This document shows, piece by piece, positions 1 to 12,262 of a stretch of DNA of 64,000 nt. This stretch comes from Vombatus ursinus (Eukaryota; Chordata; Mammalia; Diprotodontia; Vombatidae). The DNA is taken from the NCBI RefSeq assembly GCF_900497805.2, contig NW_020954581.1, positions 7,188,142-7,252,141 of the forward strand, written 5' to 3'. The translations under genes and the position numbers were made by a program. Position 1 is the first letter of the stretch. Every line of letters begins with the position of its first letter. The notes under the pieces are model-generated. The model had not been told where the DNA came from and searched no databases. It worked only from the letters and a program-made list of their open reading frames with translations.

Positions 1-199
1 GTACAAAGTATTGGGAATAGAAATAGAAAATTCAGACCTTAGTCTCAAGTAGCTACATTTTAAAAAGGGGAGAAAAATATACAGCACGTATCTGATATAC
101 GTAAAATCAAAATGCCAGTGACCTTGAGGTGCACCACTATAACAGATGGCAATGCATCTTCTCTAATAACATTTCTCTTAATGAGACTGTATCTTTTTA
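1..199. other. Unassigned AT-rich sequence
   Basis: I see no recognisable repeat or coding signal here. The stretch ends where an antisense L1 3' UTR begins. Confidence 0.4.
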
Positions 200-1017
200 A
201 ACACATATTTCCCCAAATTACACATTAAAACAATTTTTACCATTTGCTATTTTTTTAAAGTTTAGAGTTCCAAATTTTAACCTTTTCTTACTTTCTCACC
301 TATTCCCTTCTTGAGAAAATAAACGGATATAATTTTTACATGTGAAATCATGCAAAACATTTCCATATTAGTCATTTTGTACAAGAAGGCTATGATAAAA
401 GAAAAAGAATGAAAGTGGAAAAATTGCATGCTTCATTCTATATACAAACAGTTATTAGTTCTTTCTCTGGAGGCAGATAGTATGCTTCATCATGAGTCCT
501 TTGGGGTTGCCTTGGATCACTTTATTGTTGAGAATAGCTAAGTTATTCACAATAGATCATCATACAACATTGCAGTCACTATGTACAATGTTCCCCTGGT
601 TCTGTTCATTTCACCTTGCATCAGTTTCTGTAAGTCTTTCCAGGTCTTTTTCTGAGAGAATCCTGCTTGTCATTTTTATGGCACAATACTATTCCATCAC
701 AATCATATACAACTACTTGTTCAGCCATTCCCCAATTGATGGGCATCCTTTTGGTTTCCAATTCTTAGCCCCAAAAAGAGCTTCTACAAATATTTTTGTA
801 CAAATAGGCCCTTTCCCTTTAATATATATATATATATATATAATACATATACACACATAAATATATACACACACATACATATATACATATATTTGTATGT
901 ATATACACACATATACATATGTATGTGTATGTATATATGTACACATACACATACACATACATATACATATATATACATATATATGTATATATTGGATATA
1001 GACTTAGCAGGGAGGCC
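200..1017 (-). mobile_element. L1 LINE, 3' end (5'-truncated)
   Basis: Read on the minus strand, this is the end of L1 ORF2 plus the 3' UTR. About positions 720-815 encode the marsupial L1 ORF2 C-terminal motif [20 protein letters not shown] followed by [11 protein letters not shown]. The 3' UTR then runs left to about 200. The same region recurs in at least six other places in the window. A TA/CA microsatellite has expanded inside the copy, and L1 sequence resumes briefly beyond it (ggatatagacttagcaggg). No poly(A) is clear at the left edge. It is a dead 5'-truncated copy. Confidence 0.85.
816..1000. repeat. TA/CA-rich microsatellite inside L1
   Basis: Alternating purine-pyrimidine runs of ta, ca and tatg units sit within the L1 ORF2 remnant. 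The small Tyr/Ile/Cys/Val-rich open frames on both strands here come from this low-complexity sequence and are not genes. Confidence 0.9.
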
Positions 1018-1144
1018 ATTTCTTTTTGGTAGCATTCAACTATCTGAAAATGCTCCAGTCTTCTGTGAACTTCTAATTGGTCTTCCTATTTCAAATATCT
1101 CCCCTCTCAAATCCATCTTTCTAATCTACTTGCCATATTAATAT

Positions 1145-1262
1145 TCCTGAAGTACAGGTCTGGCAATGTCATTTCCTTATTCATCAAATGTATCCCTATT
1201 ATCCTAAGATCAAATGCAAAACCCTTTTTTTTGTCATATAAACCCCTCACAACAGTGCTCCA
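1145..1262 (+). mobile_element. L2 LINE fragment (upstream part)
   Basis: The order ggtctggcaatgtcatttcc, then a short spacer, then cctattatcctaagatcaaa and a segment like cataaacccctcacaaca follows the L2 3' region (tgaccatgtcactcc ... ccctattacctctaggatcaaa ... aagccctccacaa). It may be the upstream part of the L2 copy that resumes near 2.23 kb. Confidence 0.5.
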
Positions 1263-2229
1263 TCATGTGTATTGAGAATTATTATGCATTTATAATAGTG
1301 ATTACTTTGGTACTCACAAGCTAAAGGCCAGATGAGTTACATGTTACCCCTTCCCTAGGGTTCTCTGATACTCTTTAGGGAGTGGGAATTGTCTAAGCTT
1401 TTTGCCATTGGCTCTGGTCCCCACAAATGGTGGTGCCTCAATTGTAGGAGCAGTCCCCTATACCTAAGTTCTATTTAATTACTAATTGTCAGATTAGCTT
1501 TTCCAAAGTAACATTTACTTCAAAGTTAAAAAAAATACACAAATATATCCCCTCAAGAGTGGGAAACACTTCCCCCACAGACACCACATTACCATCTGGG
1601 GAGGGAAGGAACATTAGGTCCAGATTTTAGCTTAATTTCTATTTAGCACATTCCCAATTTTCAAGCCCAAAGTCTTCCTTGGGCTCCAGTCTCAGGCACC
1701 CTGGCTTCTCCAGGCTTTCTAGCAGTGTTGGTCAGCTATATTAAGCCTAGAATCCTGATTCCATGGTCACTGTGTCTCAATGATTATAGTTCCAGTAGGG
1801 ATTAACTCTGTCACCTAGAAACTGAGGGCAAATGAAACAAACAAACGAAAAATAGAACTCACAAGCCCATTTCTTAGGACCACAGGGTTTAAAAGAAGGG
1901 GGAAGGTAGCCCTTTCCTCTTGACTGGGTACTTGTCTGTTTAACCTTCTTCAGGTGCTGAGCAGTAAAGAGCATGGAGGAGAGATAGATTGTTCTAGACT
2001 GGCAGTTTTAGAGACACAGTCTGTTTCAGCTAAACAGCTGCTCAAAGGAGGCTATTCCCACCAATGTGGAAGGGGAATACAGGTTGTCTCCTCCCAGAAG
2101 AAAGGTGATTCTATGTTATATGATCTGAATATGCTCGTTACATATTAATTACACATATGAACTATAAGATCCAACCAAACTAACAATCTCATCATTCCTC
2201 GTAGAAAGTTTTCCATCTCCTGCTTCATT
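1263..2229. other. Unassigned sequence
   Basis: I recognise no exon, RNA or repeat here. Small frames of about 65 codons on both strands show no family resemblance. Confidence 0.4.
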
Positions 2230-2555
2230 GTCTTCACCTAAGGTAATCCTCTAACTTGTAATGCAGCCCCTCTTCACCTCCAACTCTTAGAGTCCCTACC
2301 TTCATTCAAAGGTGAATTCATGGATGATGCTGTACAGATAATCTTCCTGGATCCCCCAAATGGCTAGTACATTCCTGGCAAAGTACCTTACATTAACTCA
2401 GTTTATGTTTTATATATACTTTTTGAGGACATATTGTTTCCTCTGAAGAAATATTGGCATTTAAGGAGAAGAAATGTTTTTTTTTGCCTTTATATATGCA
2501 AAACCTAGTACAGTGCAAAGTATCTTCTTAATAAAAGCTTAATGACAGCCTATCT
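2230..2555 (+). mobile_element. L2 LINE 3' end
   Basis: The series gagtccctaccttcattcaa, cttcctggatcccccaaatg, a TATATACTTTTTG-like segment and a tail of the form agtacagtgcaaagt ... cttaataaaagcttaatgac follows the classic L2 3' UTR. Divergence is high, as expected for an ancient LINE. Confidence 0.65.
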
Positions 2556-2654
2556 TTATTCCCCTCTAATTTTCTATCCCAGTCTAATTATTCTCATCAT
2601 TTTCCTTTTACATGGTAGCAGTTAATGTGTAACATGTTGTTCCTGGATTTCATT

Positions 2655-3345
2655 TTTTTTTCCATTGTTTATAAAGAGTTTTTGAAAAAGATCTATTTGT
2701 ACAAAAAGAAAAAGGACCTATATGTACAAAAATACTTATAACATATCTTTTAGTGGTGAAAAAGAATTGGAAACTTAGGGGATGTCTGTCCATTGGGGAA
2801 TGGCTGAACAAGTTGTAAATGATTGCAATGGAATACTATTGTACCATAAGAAATGATAAGTAGGATGCTCTCAGAAAAAAAAAAACACTGAAAAGATTTA
2901 CATGAACTGATGCAAATTGAAATGAGAAGAACCAGGAGAACATTGTACACAGTAGCTGCAATGTTGTATGATGATTGACTGTGAATAAACTAGTTATTCT
3001 CAAGCAATACCAAATTGTCTCAAGACAATTCCAAAGTACTTATGATGAAAAATGCTATCCATCTCTGGAGAAAGACCTCGTGAAACCTGAATGCAGATCG
3101 AAGATATTTTTTCTTTACTTTCTTTATTTTTCTTAGGGTTTTTTGTCAGTGTTTTCTTTCACAGCATGACTTACATAGAAATGTGTTTGGCAGGACTACA
3201 CATGTATAGCCTATGTCAAATTGCTTTCCTTCTTAATAGAGGGGAAGGGGAAGGAGGGAGAGAATTTGGAATTCAAAATTTGATAAAAAAATGTTAAAAT
3301 TATTTTACATGTAATTGGAAAAATAAAATATTAAAATAAGGGAAA
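2655..3345 (+). mobile_element. L1 LINE 3' end (5'-truncated)
   Basis: This sense-strand copy starts in the ORF2 C-terminus (about 2700-2990) and continues through the 3' UTR to an A-rich end with AATAAA near 3325. A short segment of the tgtacaaaaa type is repeated at its beginning (about 2697-2732), so the 5' boundary may be rearranged. It is a 5'-truncated insertion. Confidence 0.85.
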
Positions 3346-3534
3346 AAGACTTTTCAATATTTCTTTATATTCTTCAGACAAGATGATCACAAGTGCATTA
3401 TTGTATTCTTTTTTTCTGTTGTTGAGAAGATTTTCCCCCATTTTGTTTTTTTTCCCCTTTACATCTAGCCAAAATCTGATTGTCTACAACTTCCCGTTTC
3501 AGTGCTCAGAGTTTTAAGCTACATCTATAAAGGA

Positions 3535-3690
3535 TATTCAGAATATATACATACATATATACATACATACATACATATACACACATATACACACATGTGT
3601 GTGTGCATGTATATACACGTATATGTAGGTGTGTTGTGTACATAAATGTGTGTGCGTACATGTACATGTATACATTTGTGTAACATGAAC
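3535..3690. repeat. TA/CA/TG compound microsatellite
   Basis: Runs of catacata, acacatat and gtgtgtg units. The short Cys/Tyr/Val-rich open frame here is low-complexity noise. Confidence 0.85.
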
Positions 3691-3899
3691 ATGGTACATT
3701 TACTGTTTATAAAATACATAGAGACATTCAGTAACTAGAGATAATACACAGAAATACAGTATATCAACTTAGAGTTGATATAATCCCACATATGAGGGTG
3801 GAGCTCTACCTATGTATGAACCTACATCTTTGTTTTTTTCTGGGAGGTTCCAAGATTCTTCATTCAGTTTTAAGTTTTAAAGTATACTAAGACTTTTTA

Positions 3900-4008
3900 T
3901 TGGTATGATAGTAACATAAGTGAGAGATAGACATAATCAGATATGTAAATAGAGATGAATAGAGAGATAATGATGAATAGAGAGAAATATAGATAGATAA
4001 TGGGACAA
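3900..4008. repeat. GATA-like simple repeat
   Basis: Degenerate gatagagag/atagatagat units flank a Mar1-like SINE. The same repeat resumes at about 4260-4330 beyond the SINE, so the SINE inserted into it. Confidence 0.7.
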
Positions 4009-4262
4009 CTAGGTGGCTCAATGGATAGAGTGTCAGGCTTGGAGTCAGGAAGACTCATTCTTGAGTTCAAATCTGGCCCCAGACACATACTAGTTGTGTA
4101 ACCCTGGACAAGTCATTTAACTCTGTTTGCCTCAGTTTCCTCATCTATAATATGAGCTGGAGAAGCAAATGGCAAACTGTTACTCCAGTATCTTTGACAA
4201 GAAAACCCCAAACATGGTCATGAAGAGTCAGACACAACTGAAAAATAACTGGACAGCAATAG
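4009..4262 (+). mobile_element. Mar1-like CORE-SINE with RTE-type tail
   Basis: A tRNA-like head (ggtggctcaatggatagag, then the B-box-like gagttcaaatc) is followed by the CORE region (tttgcctcagtttcctcat) and a tail gaagagtcagacacaactga. That tail matches the 3' end of RTE/BovB LINEs, which are known to supply the machinery for Mar1-type SINEs. The copy is essentially full length and lies inside a GATA repeat. Confidence 0.85.
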
Positions 4263-4339
4263 ATAGATAAAGATGGATAGAGAGAAATGAATAGAGAGAT
4301 GACAGAGAAAGACAGAGGGAAAAAGTCTACATCTATCAT

Positions 4340-5227
4340 TTCATCTGCCCCTGTCTCTTTCTATATCTGTCAATATCTATATCTTTTATGTCTGCATTCC
4401 CCTAACACAAATTTGATTTCTGTATTTTATCTTCTTAATTTGTTTTGTCTGTTTTCCACTTGATGCATTTCTTTCCTTTCTTTCAATGAATAGATCATTT
4501 TTCTTGATAAATCAAACATCTCAATGATAATGGTCTTGCCCTTTTACCTTCTTTCACAGGGAGATCACCTTGTCTTGTGGATATATACAATTCTTAATTC
4601 ATTCTGGCAGAAACCTAAACAGCACACTGTCATTGGGGAATTAGACCATTTCCTTCATCCAGCATTCCCTTCTGAAACTGAAGTTCTCAATTTCCCGTGA
4701 TTCTTGAAGTTCATAATTGCTGGTGACTGTCAAAATGACTCTGTTTTTTGTGGATATGCCTTAATAACCATTATGTCCCCTGGGTCCCATTGGGCAGACA
4801 GCAGGTGAAGATGTGAACAAAGGATTAGCATAGCATTCATATTCTTCCTCTTGTTGAGATGCAGTTTTAATGTTTAATTTATGTGTGAAGTTGAAATTTT
4901 TTTTTTTTTTTTACATTAGGTATCATACACAGAGAGTGTGGGAGGACCTCTTGATTTTATGTTCCTCAGGGCAGTTTAATAATTCTGGCAGGAGTCTTCA
5001 CTTGTCTCAACATTTCTTGAGACTGAGTTATAATAAGGTGGCTCAGGTTAAGAACAAGCCTGTGGGGATTTAACCATGAGGAAATCTGATCTCAGTCTAT
5101 GTTGGCTAATTCATAACTGAGAATCTCATTCAAACCAATTCCTTCCCCTTAGTACACAAGAAGAGAGGGGACAGCTCATTCTCATTATTTGGCACAATGA
5201 CTTTTAGAAATGACAATGACTTACACA
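4340..5227. other. Unassigned sequence
   Basis: Apart from a short pyrimidine-rich stretch near 4340-4450 and a T-run near 4890-4910, I recognise nothing here. Confidence 0.4.
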
Positions 5228-5262
5228 CCTACACACACACACACACACACACACATGCACAT
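5228..5262. repeat. (CA)n microsatellite
   Basis: An uninterrupted acacac run of more than ten units, followed by tgcaca. Confidence 0.95.
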
Positions 5263-5369
5263 AGACATTTACACTTCAGCTTTAAAAAAATGAAATAAGC
5301 ATGTTAAGATAGTCATCATGCCAAAACATTCCCAATCATACTTTAAGCTTACTTTTCAAGTGTAGTATA

Positions 5370-5500
5370 GACACTACCTTTATCTCTGTATATCTTAGTT
5401 TCCTTATCTCTAAATGGGAAATATATACCCAATCTCCCTTAATAGGTTTTTGGTGAGGCATAACTAATAAAAGAAGACAGAATAGTGCTGAGCAACTGTT
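5370..5500 (+). mobile_element. MIR-type SINE fragment
   Basis: The segment tatcttagtttccttatctc followed by taaatgggaaatat resembles the MIR/CORE block (cctcagtttcctcatctgtaaaatggg). The edges are uncertain. Confidence 0.4.
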
Positions 5501-5619
5501 TAATATTTCTCTTATTAAAATATCTATATTGAATTCTGTTTCATGTTCTTAGAATTTCACCTCATTCTGTCAAAACACTGCACAACTAACTACTCATATT
5601 ACTGCTCATTGCATCCCTA

Positions 5620-5775
5620 TGAGTTAATATGGTGGCAACCAATATTATTTAATCTAATTGATGGGAGAAACTGAGGCACAAAAAGTATAAGTAAATCTCA
5701 AAGCACGTCATTGGCAGGTCTGGGAAAAGAACCAAGACCTTTTACTTTCCAGTCAGAGGCAGATCACAGAATCTT
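5620..5775 (-). mobile_element. MIR fragment
   Basis: On the minus strand it reads as a diverged MIR. The plus strand shows gggagaaactgaggcacaaa and later ggcaggtctgggaaaagaac in the MIR antisense order. Confidence 0.55.
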
Positions 5776-6779
5776 CAAGCAACTGCTGTAGGGCCTCTGA
5801 ATAAGTGGAAGGAATCTTGTAGCAGCATCGTATCTCAACATGGATGATTAATTAGTGTTTCTAAAGGTTGCATTTGATAGGTGTGAATTATGAGTATTAA
5901 TGATAACAATCATTAATAAATTAATATACATGTTACTAATAACAATAGCATGCAGTATTGGAAAAAAACATGTTGGGAAAGAAAAATGAGAAACTTGTAA
6001 ATGATACAATTGAAGAAATAAATTATAATAGGTCAATTAGACTTCTTTAGTAACACATTTATAGCTTAACACTTTAGAAAATATGGTTATTATGATTTTA
6101 CAAAGGATTCTACATTCAAGCACTATGGTGGAAATTGACAGTAAAGACCATAAAATGAAAATCCATTGGTTAATTAAAGCTAATGCACAAACAAAAAATA
6201 GCTATCTTCAGAGTGTGATGGCTGAGTACAACTATTTTCAAAAAATACAGTGTCCTTTGAAAAGTGCAATATTGCAAATGTAAAGTTTTTCCCAGATAAC
6301 TAGACAATTACAATAGAGTTCAGGGCTTTACATGATGTTATGTGGCATACTGCAAAGAGTAATAGTCTTCAAGGGACAAAATTGTGGCACCTGTGGCAGC
6401 TGTCCCCCCAAGAACCCCTGTTCCAGTTCAGGGTGCTTTGGGTTTGCATCTACTCAAAATGATACCTCATGAGGTACCAGTGTATTTGCTTTTACTCTTG
6501 TCTGTCAAAAGAACCAACTCATTCAAGCAAAAGTATTTAATTAAACAGGAGACGACATGCAACAGAACATTTCCCTGATAAATCAAGGGCACACTCTTCT
6601 ACAAATATGTAGAACATCAGTGGGAGAATAAGCAAGCATAGAGATTATGCATTGTGGTCCTACACATGAGTGAAAATATCACCAGTGCTCTTATGTATTA
6701 TTGTTCCTGATTGGGTACAGTGCCTCTGCTGGGCCCATTGGTGCTGAAGCTGTGTGTTCATTCCCCTCCTCCTAAATTC
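5776..6779. other. Unassigned sequence
   Basis: I find no recognisable element. Frames of 62-66 codons occur at 5848-6036 (-), 6083-6283 (+) and 6384-6578 (+), with no family signature. Confidence 0.4.
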
Positions 6780-7860
6780 CTATTACTCTGGAGGGTACCA
6801 CCATCTCCCAGTCACTTAGGTTTCCAACCTGAGCATTCTTGTCAATCTCACCCTCATTCTTACCCCCTACACAATCATTTTTCCTTTCATTTCTACTTTC
6901 AGAACATTTCTCATATATGACCTCTTCTCTCCTCTAACGCTGCCAACTACCCTGTTGTAGGTCTTCATCACCTTTTGTTGTTATTCAGTCACTTTTCAGT
7001 GACTGGGTTCAGAAGTTTTCTTGGCAAAGATCCTGGAGTGGTTTGCCATTTCCTTCTCCAGCTTATTTTACAGATGAGGAAACTGAGGCAAATATTATTA
7101 AGTGACTTTCCCAGGATCACACAGCTCATGAGTGTCTGAGGCCTCATTTGAACGAAGGAAGAGGAATCTTTCTAACTCCAGACCCCAGCACTCTATCCAG
7201 TGCACAACCTAGCTGCCTTCACCCCTGCACTATTACAACAGTCTTCTGGTTTGTAGTCCTGCCTCAAGTTTCTCTCTACTCCTCTACTTAGCTTTTAAGG
7301 TGATCTTTAACCTCCAGTCTGACCCTGTATCTTCAATATTCCATCTACTCCAGTGGTTCTCTGTTACCTTCAGGGTAAAATATAAAATCCTCTGGCTTTC
7401 AAAATCTTTCATAATCTGGACCTTGCCTTCCTTTCCAGTCTTCTTATTCCACCCCACACTTTTTACATCTCCTGACTCTAGCATTTGCACTGGTAGTTCA
7501 CCATACCCAGAACTCTCTTCTACCTCATGTCTGCCTGCTGGTTTCCTTGGCCTCCTCAAGTCTCATTTAAGTTCCTAGTTTCTGGAAAAAAAAATTAAAA
7601 AAATAAAACAAAGCAAAAATATATTTTTTATCCTTCATCATATCAATGGTTTACTTCTGAGATTAACCTCCCAGTTTATCCTGTATATATCTTTGAGTCT
7701 AATTGATTGCATGTTGTCTTCTTCATTAGACTGTGAGTTCCTTGAAAACAAGGATATGATCTATTTTTTGTTTGTTTTGTTTTGCCTTTCTTTGTATCCC
7801 AAGAACTTAGAACAATGTCTGGCACATAGTAAGCACTGAATAAATGCTTTTTGACTCGAC
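6780..7860 (+). mobile_element. L2 LINE 3' region, split by a SINE
   Basis: A long sense L2 copy. It shows the order tggttctctgttaccttcag, ataaaatcctctggctttca, ctggaccttgccttcctttc, then actgtgagttccttgaaaac, and the terminal ctggcacatagtaagcactg followed by aataaatgctttttgac. A Mar1-like SINE splits it at about 6972-7225. The 92-codon frame at 7300-7578 lies in L2 3' sequence and is not a gene. Confidence 0.8.
6972..7225 (-). mobile_element. Mar1-like SINE inserted in L2
   Basis: The antisense copy begins with the RTE-type tail (ttattcagtcacttttcag) and continues through tggagtggtttgccatttcc, the CORE block (cagatgaggaaactgaggca) and the tRNA-like head ending in acctagctgcc. The flanks cttcatcacc and cttcacccct may be a worn target duplication. 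Confidence 0.85.
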
Positions 7861-8254
7861 CGAGAGGCTTACAATTTCTCAAGTGGAAGATTCTCCCTTC
7901 CAGGCACCAAACTCTGGTATAAAGAACATGATCATCCCCATATGCTAATGCCAAAGGCTTAGTCTTTTCTTTCTGGTGATCTCCTTCTATCCTATGGCAA
8001 TTATTCTAATTATTACCCAAATGTTCATCTTCTGAAAAATAGGTTGAACACTAAAAGATGTTTATTTTCCTAGTAATTATCACATAGTTCTAGAGTTTCC
8101 TAGTTTTGTTGTTGTTTTAAATTCTACGTCTTTCTTATATTAAAATGGTCAGAGTACAGGTATAAAGGTAATCTGTATCTGGAGGTAGGTTCATGGTCTC
8201 TGCTATTTGTTCAGCTGTATAAATGTGACCACTCAGAGACTGCATGTGAAACAC
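7861..8254. other. Unassigned sequence
   Basis: Nothing recognisable between the L2 3' end and a SINE cluster. Confidence 0.4.
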
Positions 8255-8322
8255 ACTTACTGAATTTCAGAGTTGTAAGGGCCTTAGAGATCATTTAATT
8301 CCACTCCTAAGAGGTTGCTTGA
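8255..8322 (-). mobile_element. CR1/L3-like 3' terminus, short
   Basis: The plus strand reads ttcagagttgtaagggcctt then agagatcatttaattcca, the complement of the CR1/L3 3' end (ggactagatgacctctaaggtcccttc type). It is short and diverged, so low confidence. Confidence 0.35.
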
Positions 8323-8324
8323 TA

Positions 8325-8665
8325 GAGGAGAGAGAACTGGACTCAAAGCCAGGAATCTAACTATTACTTCTGAGACAATGGCTGTGAGTAAATCACTTTA
8401 TCCTTTGGGTACTCTATGCAGTAGAGGCATGTAAGTAGCACCATAGATAGAGTATGTCAGTTGGAATCAGGAAGATCTGAGTTCAGATCTTGCTTCAAAC
8501 ACTTTCTAGATGTAGAAATCTAGGGCAAATCAAGTAGCCTCTCTTTGTTCTCAGTTTCCCCTTCTGTTAAATAGGAGTAATAATATCACCTTTCTCGCAG
8601 AGTTGTGAGAACTATGAGTTAACATAGCAAAGTGAAATATAAATGATTGCTATTATTGCAACCAG
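8325..8665 (+). mobile_element. Two MIR/CORE-type SINE fragments
   Basis: A first fragment (about 8325-8440) carries gagagaactggactcaaagc. A second (about 8440-8665) carries ggaatcaggaagatctgagt, the CORE block ctcagtttccccttctgtta, and a tail of the form agcaaagtgaaatataaatg ending in ttgctattattg. The second tail is the MIR/THER type. Confidence 0.65.
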
Positions 8666-8669
8666 ATTT

Positions 8670-9600
8670 TAGCACATGCTCAGATCACCTAAAATAAAGG
8701 CATATATGTGGGAGATGTCCAGGACCTGACTCCAGGAAAAGACATTGTGCATCACCCTACCACATGGGTAGAAGCAGCTTCTTCCCATTTGTTGCATAGC
8801 TTGAACTGGTGATATCTTGAAAACTATCAGACTGGGAAGATCTCTTGTTCTCCTTCCAGATGTCCTGTGATGCAGTTCACTCATAATATGAAAATAATAC
8901 AATAACTTAGGTCATAGTAAGGTCCACCTTTCCCCCTCCCCTTAGACTTTTCATCTCTAAGAAATGACCTCAATTCTTTGATCTGTTAGAGATGCAGGTT
9001 TTACAGTCCCTGTACCTAGGAGCTAAAATCATCAGGATCTTTGAGCCAAGATTCCAAGTCAGATGTTGCTGCCAGCTCAGCCAGGAAAACCTGAGAACCC
9101 AGGTTTCCAGGAAGCAAGACTAGGGAGGGTTTGGATACTGAACTTGGTTGGTTTAGGCTCTATAAAAACTGATTTAAACTGTAGACCTAATTCCCTACCC
9201 CCTCCTAAAACTAAAGTAGCATAAGTGACAGATTATGCTTTTTAGGCCTTTGAGGGAGTGAATGGAGGGGATGTTTGTTTGTGCTTTTCATAGCTTTGAA
9301 GTAAATATTCATTTGCAAAACTAATCCAAATAAGTGGTTAAGGAACTGAAGTTGTAATTGAGGGGTCTTGGCTTAAGTCAATGAGAGAGACTAGATACCA
9401 CTCTCCCAATGCTTTAAGGGTGCAAAGAACCCATAGAATGGAGGAGGGAAGGGAATAGTTTTCAGGCAGTGAGGATTAGAGTGATAACTATTGCAGTATA
9501 ATTAGGCAAATCTCTAGGACTATAAATTGAAGAGGATATAGAGGGGGTTTCCTCATCTAGAGTCCCCCCCAGTTGGATAAAGTCACAGGTGCAGTACCTA
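8670..9600. other. Unassigned sequence
   Basis: I see no coding or repeat signal. A short MIR-like piece (agatgaggaaactgac) occurs near 9627. Confidence 0.4.
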
Positions 9601-9689
9601 TGCCTTTTTTGCTTCTTCATTTTGTAGATGAGGAAACTGACAAGAAAAGGTCTAGTCATTCTCCCTAATTCACACTATAGAATACTGAC

Positions 9690-9830
9690 AGAGTGAACTA
9701 GAACATGCCTCTTAACCCCTCATCCACTAGAATGTAGCACTCTTGAAGGTATGGGCTGTTTAGGTTTTGTCTTTGCATTGCCCGTGCAAAAGTACCTGGA
9801 ACATAGTAAGTATTGCCCTAAAAAACTGCT
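9690..9830 (+). mobile_element. L2 LINE 3' end
   Basis: The order actagaatgtagcactcttg, gtctttgcattgcccgtgca, cctggaacatagtaagtatt is the L2 terminal segment, truncated before the usual aataaatg tail. Confidence 0.6.
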
Positions 9831-10555
9831 AGTGATATAAAGACAAAACAAACAACAAAAAAAGTCCCCATTATCAAGATATATATCAAGATAATATTAT
9901 CTGCGCAGGTTGGATAGTAAATCAAAATTAATAAAAGGATATATCTATCAAGAAATGGGGTGGGGGTGAGTACATTATATACAGCTGTTAGACTGATGGA
10001 CCACCTGAGTGAAGCTCTGATATCCATGAAATATTAAAAGTATCAGAAGAAAGGCTCAAGCACATTGTATTAATATTCTATGGTGGACTGAGATCCTTGT
10101 CAAGAAGAATTAGAGGATGAGGAGGTGGGTAAGATCTTCACTAGTGAAGGAAGTTGCCACTTGATGAGATCACAGATTCTCTGAGGTACAAAAGTAGCAC
10201 AGGAGTTCTGTGCTCATTATAAATGAGTCCCTCTTATTGATTAAAGCAAGTTCAACAGGAATTCAAATAGGAAATGGACTCTTGTTGGTAGGACTTGGAA
10301 CCTAACCACTAATGTGGGAAGTGGAGTAGTCTGATGTATGCAGGATTCTGAATTTTTGTGGTGAGCTATAAATGTTTTGGAAAGTCCATGCCCTTTCTCA
10401 TCTTCATTTAAAACAAACAAACAAACAAAAAACTTTTCTGTCTTTTTTTCTGCTTAGAAGCCTTCTCCTCAGAAACATAAACATGCCCATTCACATGGCC
10501 AATATTTTGAACAGGTTTTTTTTTTTTTTTTTTTTAAGAGGAAAAAAGGAGAAGG
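9831..10555. other. Unassigned sequence
   Basis: Nothing recognised. Contains a CAAA-rich run near 10410 and a T-run at about 10516-10535. Confidence 0.4.
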
Positions 10556-10557
10556 GA

Positions 10558-10715
10558 TAACAGAATCTTAGAGGAAATCTTACCTCTTCCACTCATTACC
10601 TGTGTGACCCTGGGCAAAGCTCTCAGTCTTTCCAACTTTTAGTTTCCTCATCTATAAAAAAGGAGGTTGGACTAAATGACCTCTAAAGTACCTTGCAACT
10701 ATGTTCCTAGGATCT
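10558..10715 (+). mobile_element. MIR3/THER-like SINE
   Basis: Contains cattacctgtgtgaccctgg, the CORE block tagtttcctcatctataaaa, and the tail ggttggactaaatgacctct followed by aaagtaccttgcaac. This is the MIR3/THER-type 3' end. Confidence 0.7.
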
Positions 10716-10865
10716 AGCCAAAGCTTTCCAAGCACGATGACCTTTCCACTATGACACCTTGCTTCTTCAGAGAATTTGGTTATACCCTCACTCCAAATAG
10801 CTAGAGAAAGGAAGACAGCAACAATTGACAGTGACAAAATGGAGAATTACGTATACTTAGGCAGG

Positions 10866-11130
10866 TCAGCTAGGTGGCACAGTGAGTAGAGTTTCAGCAC
10901 TGGAGTCAGGAAGATTTATCTTTATGAGTTCAAATCCAGATTCAGATAATTACTAGTTGGGCGACCCTAGGGAAGTCATTTAGGGGCGTGCCTTGCGGTC
11001 CTCACCTATAAAATGAACTGAAAAAGGAAATGGCAAACCACTCTAGTATCCTTCCCAGAAAACCCTAGATAAGGTCAGGAAGAGTTGGACATGACTGAAA
11101 CAAATGAATAACAACAAAAAAAGGCCTTGA
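10866..11130 (+). mobile_element. Mar1-like SINE
   Basis: The head cagctaggtggcacagtgag, the middle aatggcaaaccactctagta and the tail aagagttggacatgactgaa identify it. The tail again matches RTE LINEs. The internal segment ggggcgtgccttgcggtcct replaces the usual CORE wording and looks locally diverged. Confidence 0.8.
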
Positions 11131-12208
11131 TATTGTTCCAATTATAAAAAGAACAGATTGGTGAAGTCCAGAAGGCATTGAGGCCTGTAATCAGAGACCA
11201 TAAATTCTCTTGAGATACGTTAAAGTTCCCCTAGGGTTGCCCCATTATTTTTATGAATAATGTTTCTTGAGACCACAGAGGTGAAGTGGTCACACCAGCC
11301 AAAAGTGATGGAGCATGGATTTCAACTTTGATCTGGTATCTCAAAATCTGATACTCTGTCCATTCAAGGTACCCTACAGTTTATCCCTGTTAACTGAGCT
11401 TCATGAAACCTCGGACATTACATATTATGATACTGCCCAGAGTTCTTTTCATTTCAAAATGGAGTAAATGCAGAATATCTGAGCCTGTGTATTCCCATTT
11501 CCTTAATGTATTTAATAAATATGTTTTCTACTTGCTGCAATCTGCAGAAACAAATCATTGCCATTTCTCCTTTAAACCTCAGTCTTTTTTTTTTTCATCT
11601 TTTCATGTAACACTTTATAATAATGGCCTAATCATTCTCAACTCCTTTGGTATTTATTGCAAGGACATTAATTCTGATGGGCTCATTTGGTATTAATGTG
11701 GATGTCATAAGTACTTCAGGAGGAATAGGATTTCTGCTGGAATTCAGCATTAATTAGCTAGGTCGTTACTTCAAAGTGTTACCTTTTTTCTTTTAGAACA
11801 GCTGTACTTCAGTCTCCTTCTGCCTAGGAAGCACATCAAGGCTCTATCTGCTAGAAGGGGTCCTACATGAGCACTTGAGTCTTTTGAGACTAAGTTCTGG
11901 AAGTGTGCAGGAGATAATGGTCAAGGTATGGTAATTATGAGAAGACTGATGTTTTAATTGAGTATCTGTGGTCACTACAATGCCTGGAAATGCATAAGAG
12001 GGACTGGATTCTGCTGTCCTTTGCAGGCCTGCATACAGAAGCATTGGTATTAAATGAAAGGTTAAAATAAATCTTTCAAATCTCCATAGGGAGGGGGAAA
12101 AGAAAAAAAAAAAAGAAAGGAAACCAACTTTAAAAGGCCAAAAGAACATACCAAATGATCTACATCTATTTACTCAGGGACTAGCCTGTGACCTTAATGC
12201 CAGGGCTC
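11131..12208. other. Unassigned sequence
   Basis: No family recognised. A 97-codon frame at 11403-11696 (+) and a 101-codon frame at 11844-12149 (-) have no recognisable domain and are probably chance. Confidence 0.4.
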
Positions 12209-12211
12209 TAA

Positions 12212-12212
<1 letters not shown>

Positions 12213-12259
<47 letters not shown>
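12213..12259. repeat. (TG)n microsatellite
   Basis: About 23 uninterrupted tg units. Confidence 0.95.

Positions 12260-12262
<3 letters not shown>

Noticed and set aside
7300-7578. 92-codon plus-strand frame with a mirror 91-codon frame on the minus strand
   Set aside because: Lies entirely in an L2 3' region.
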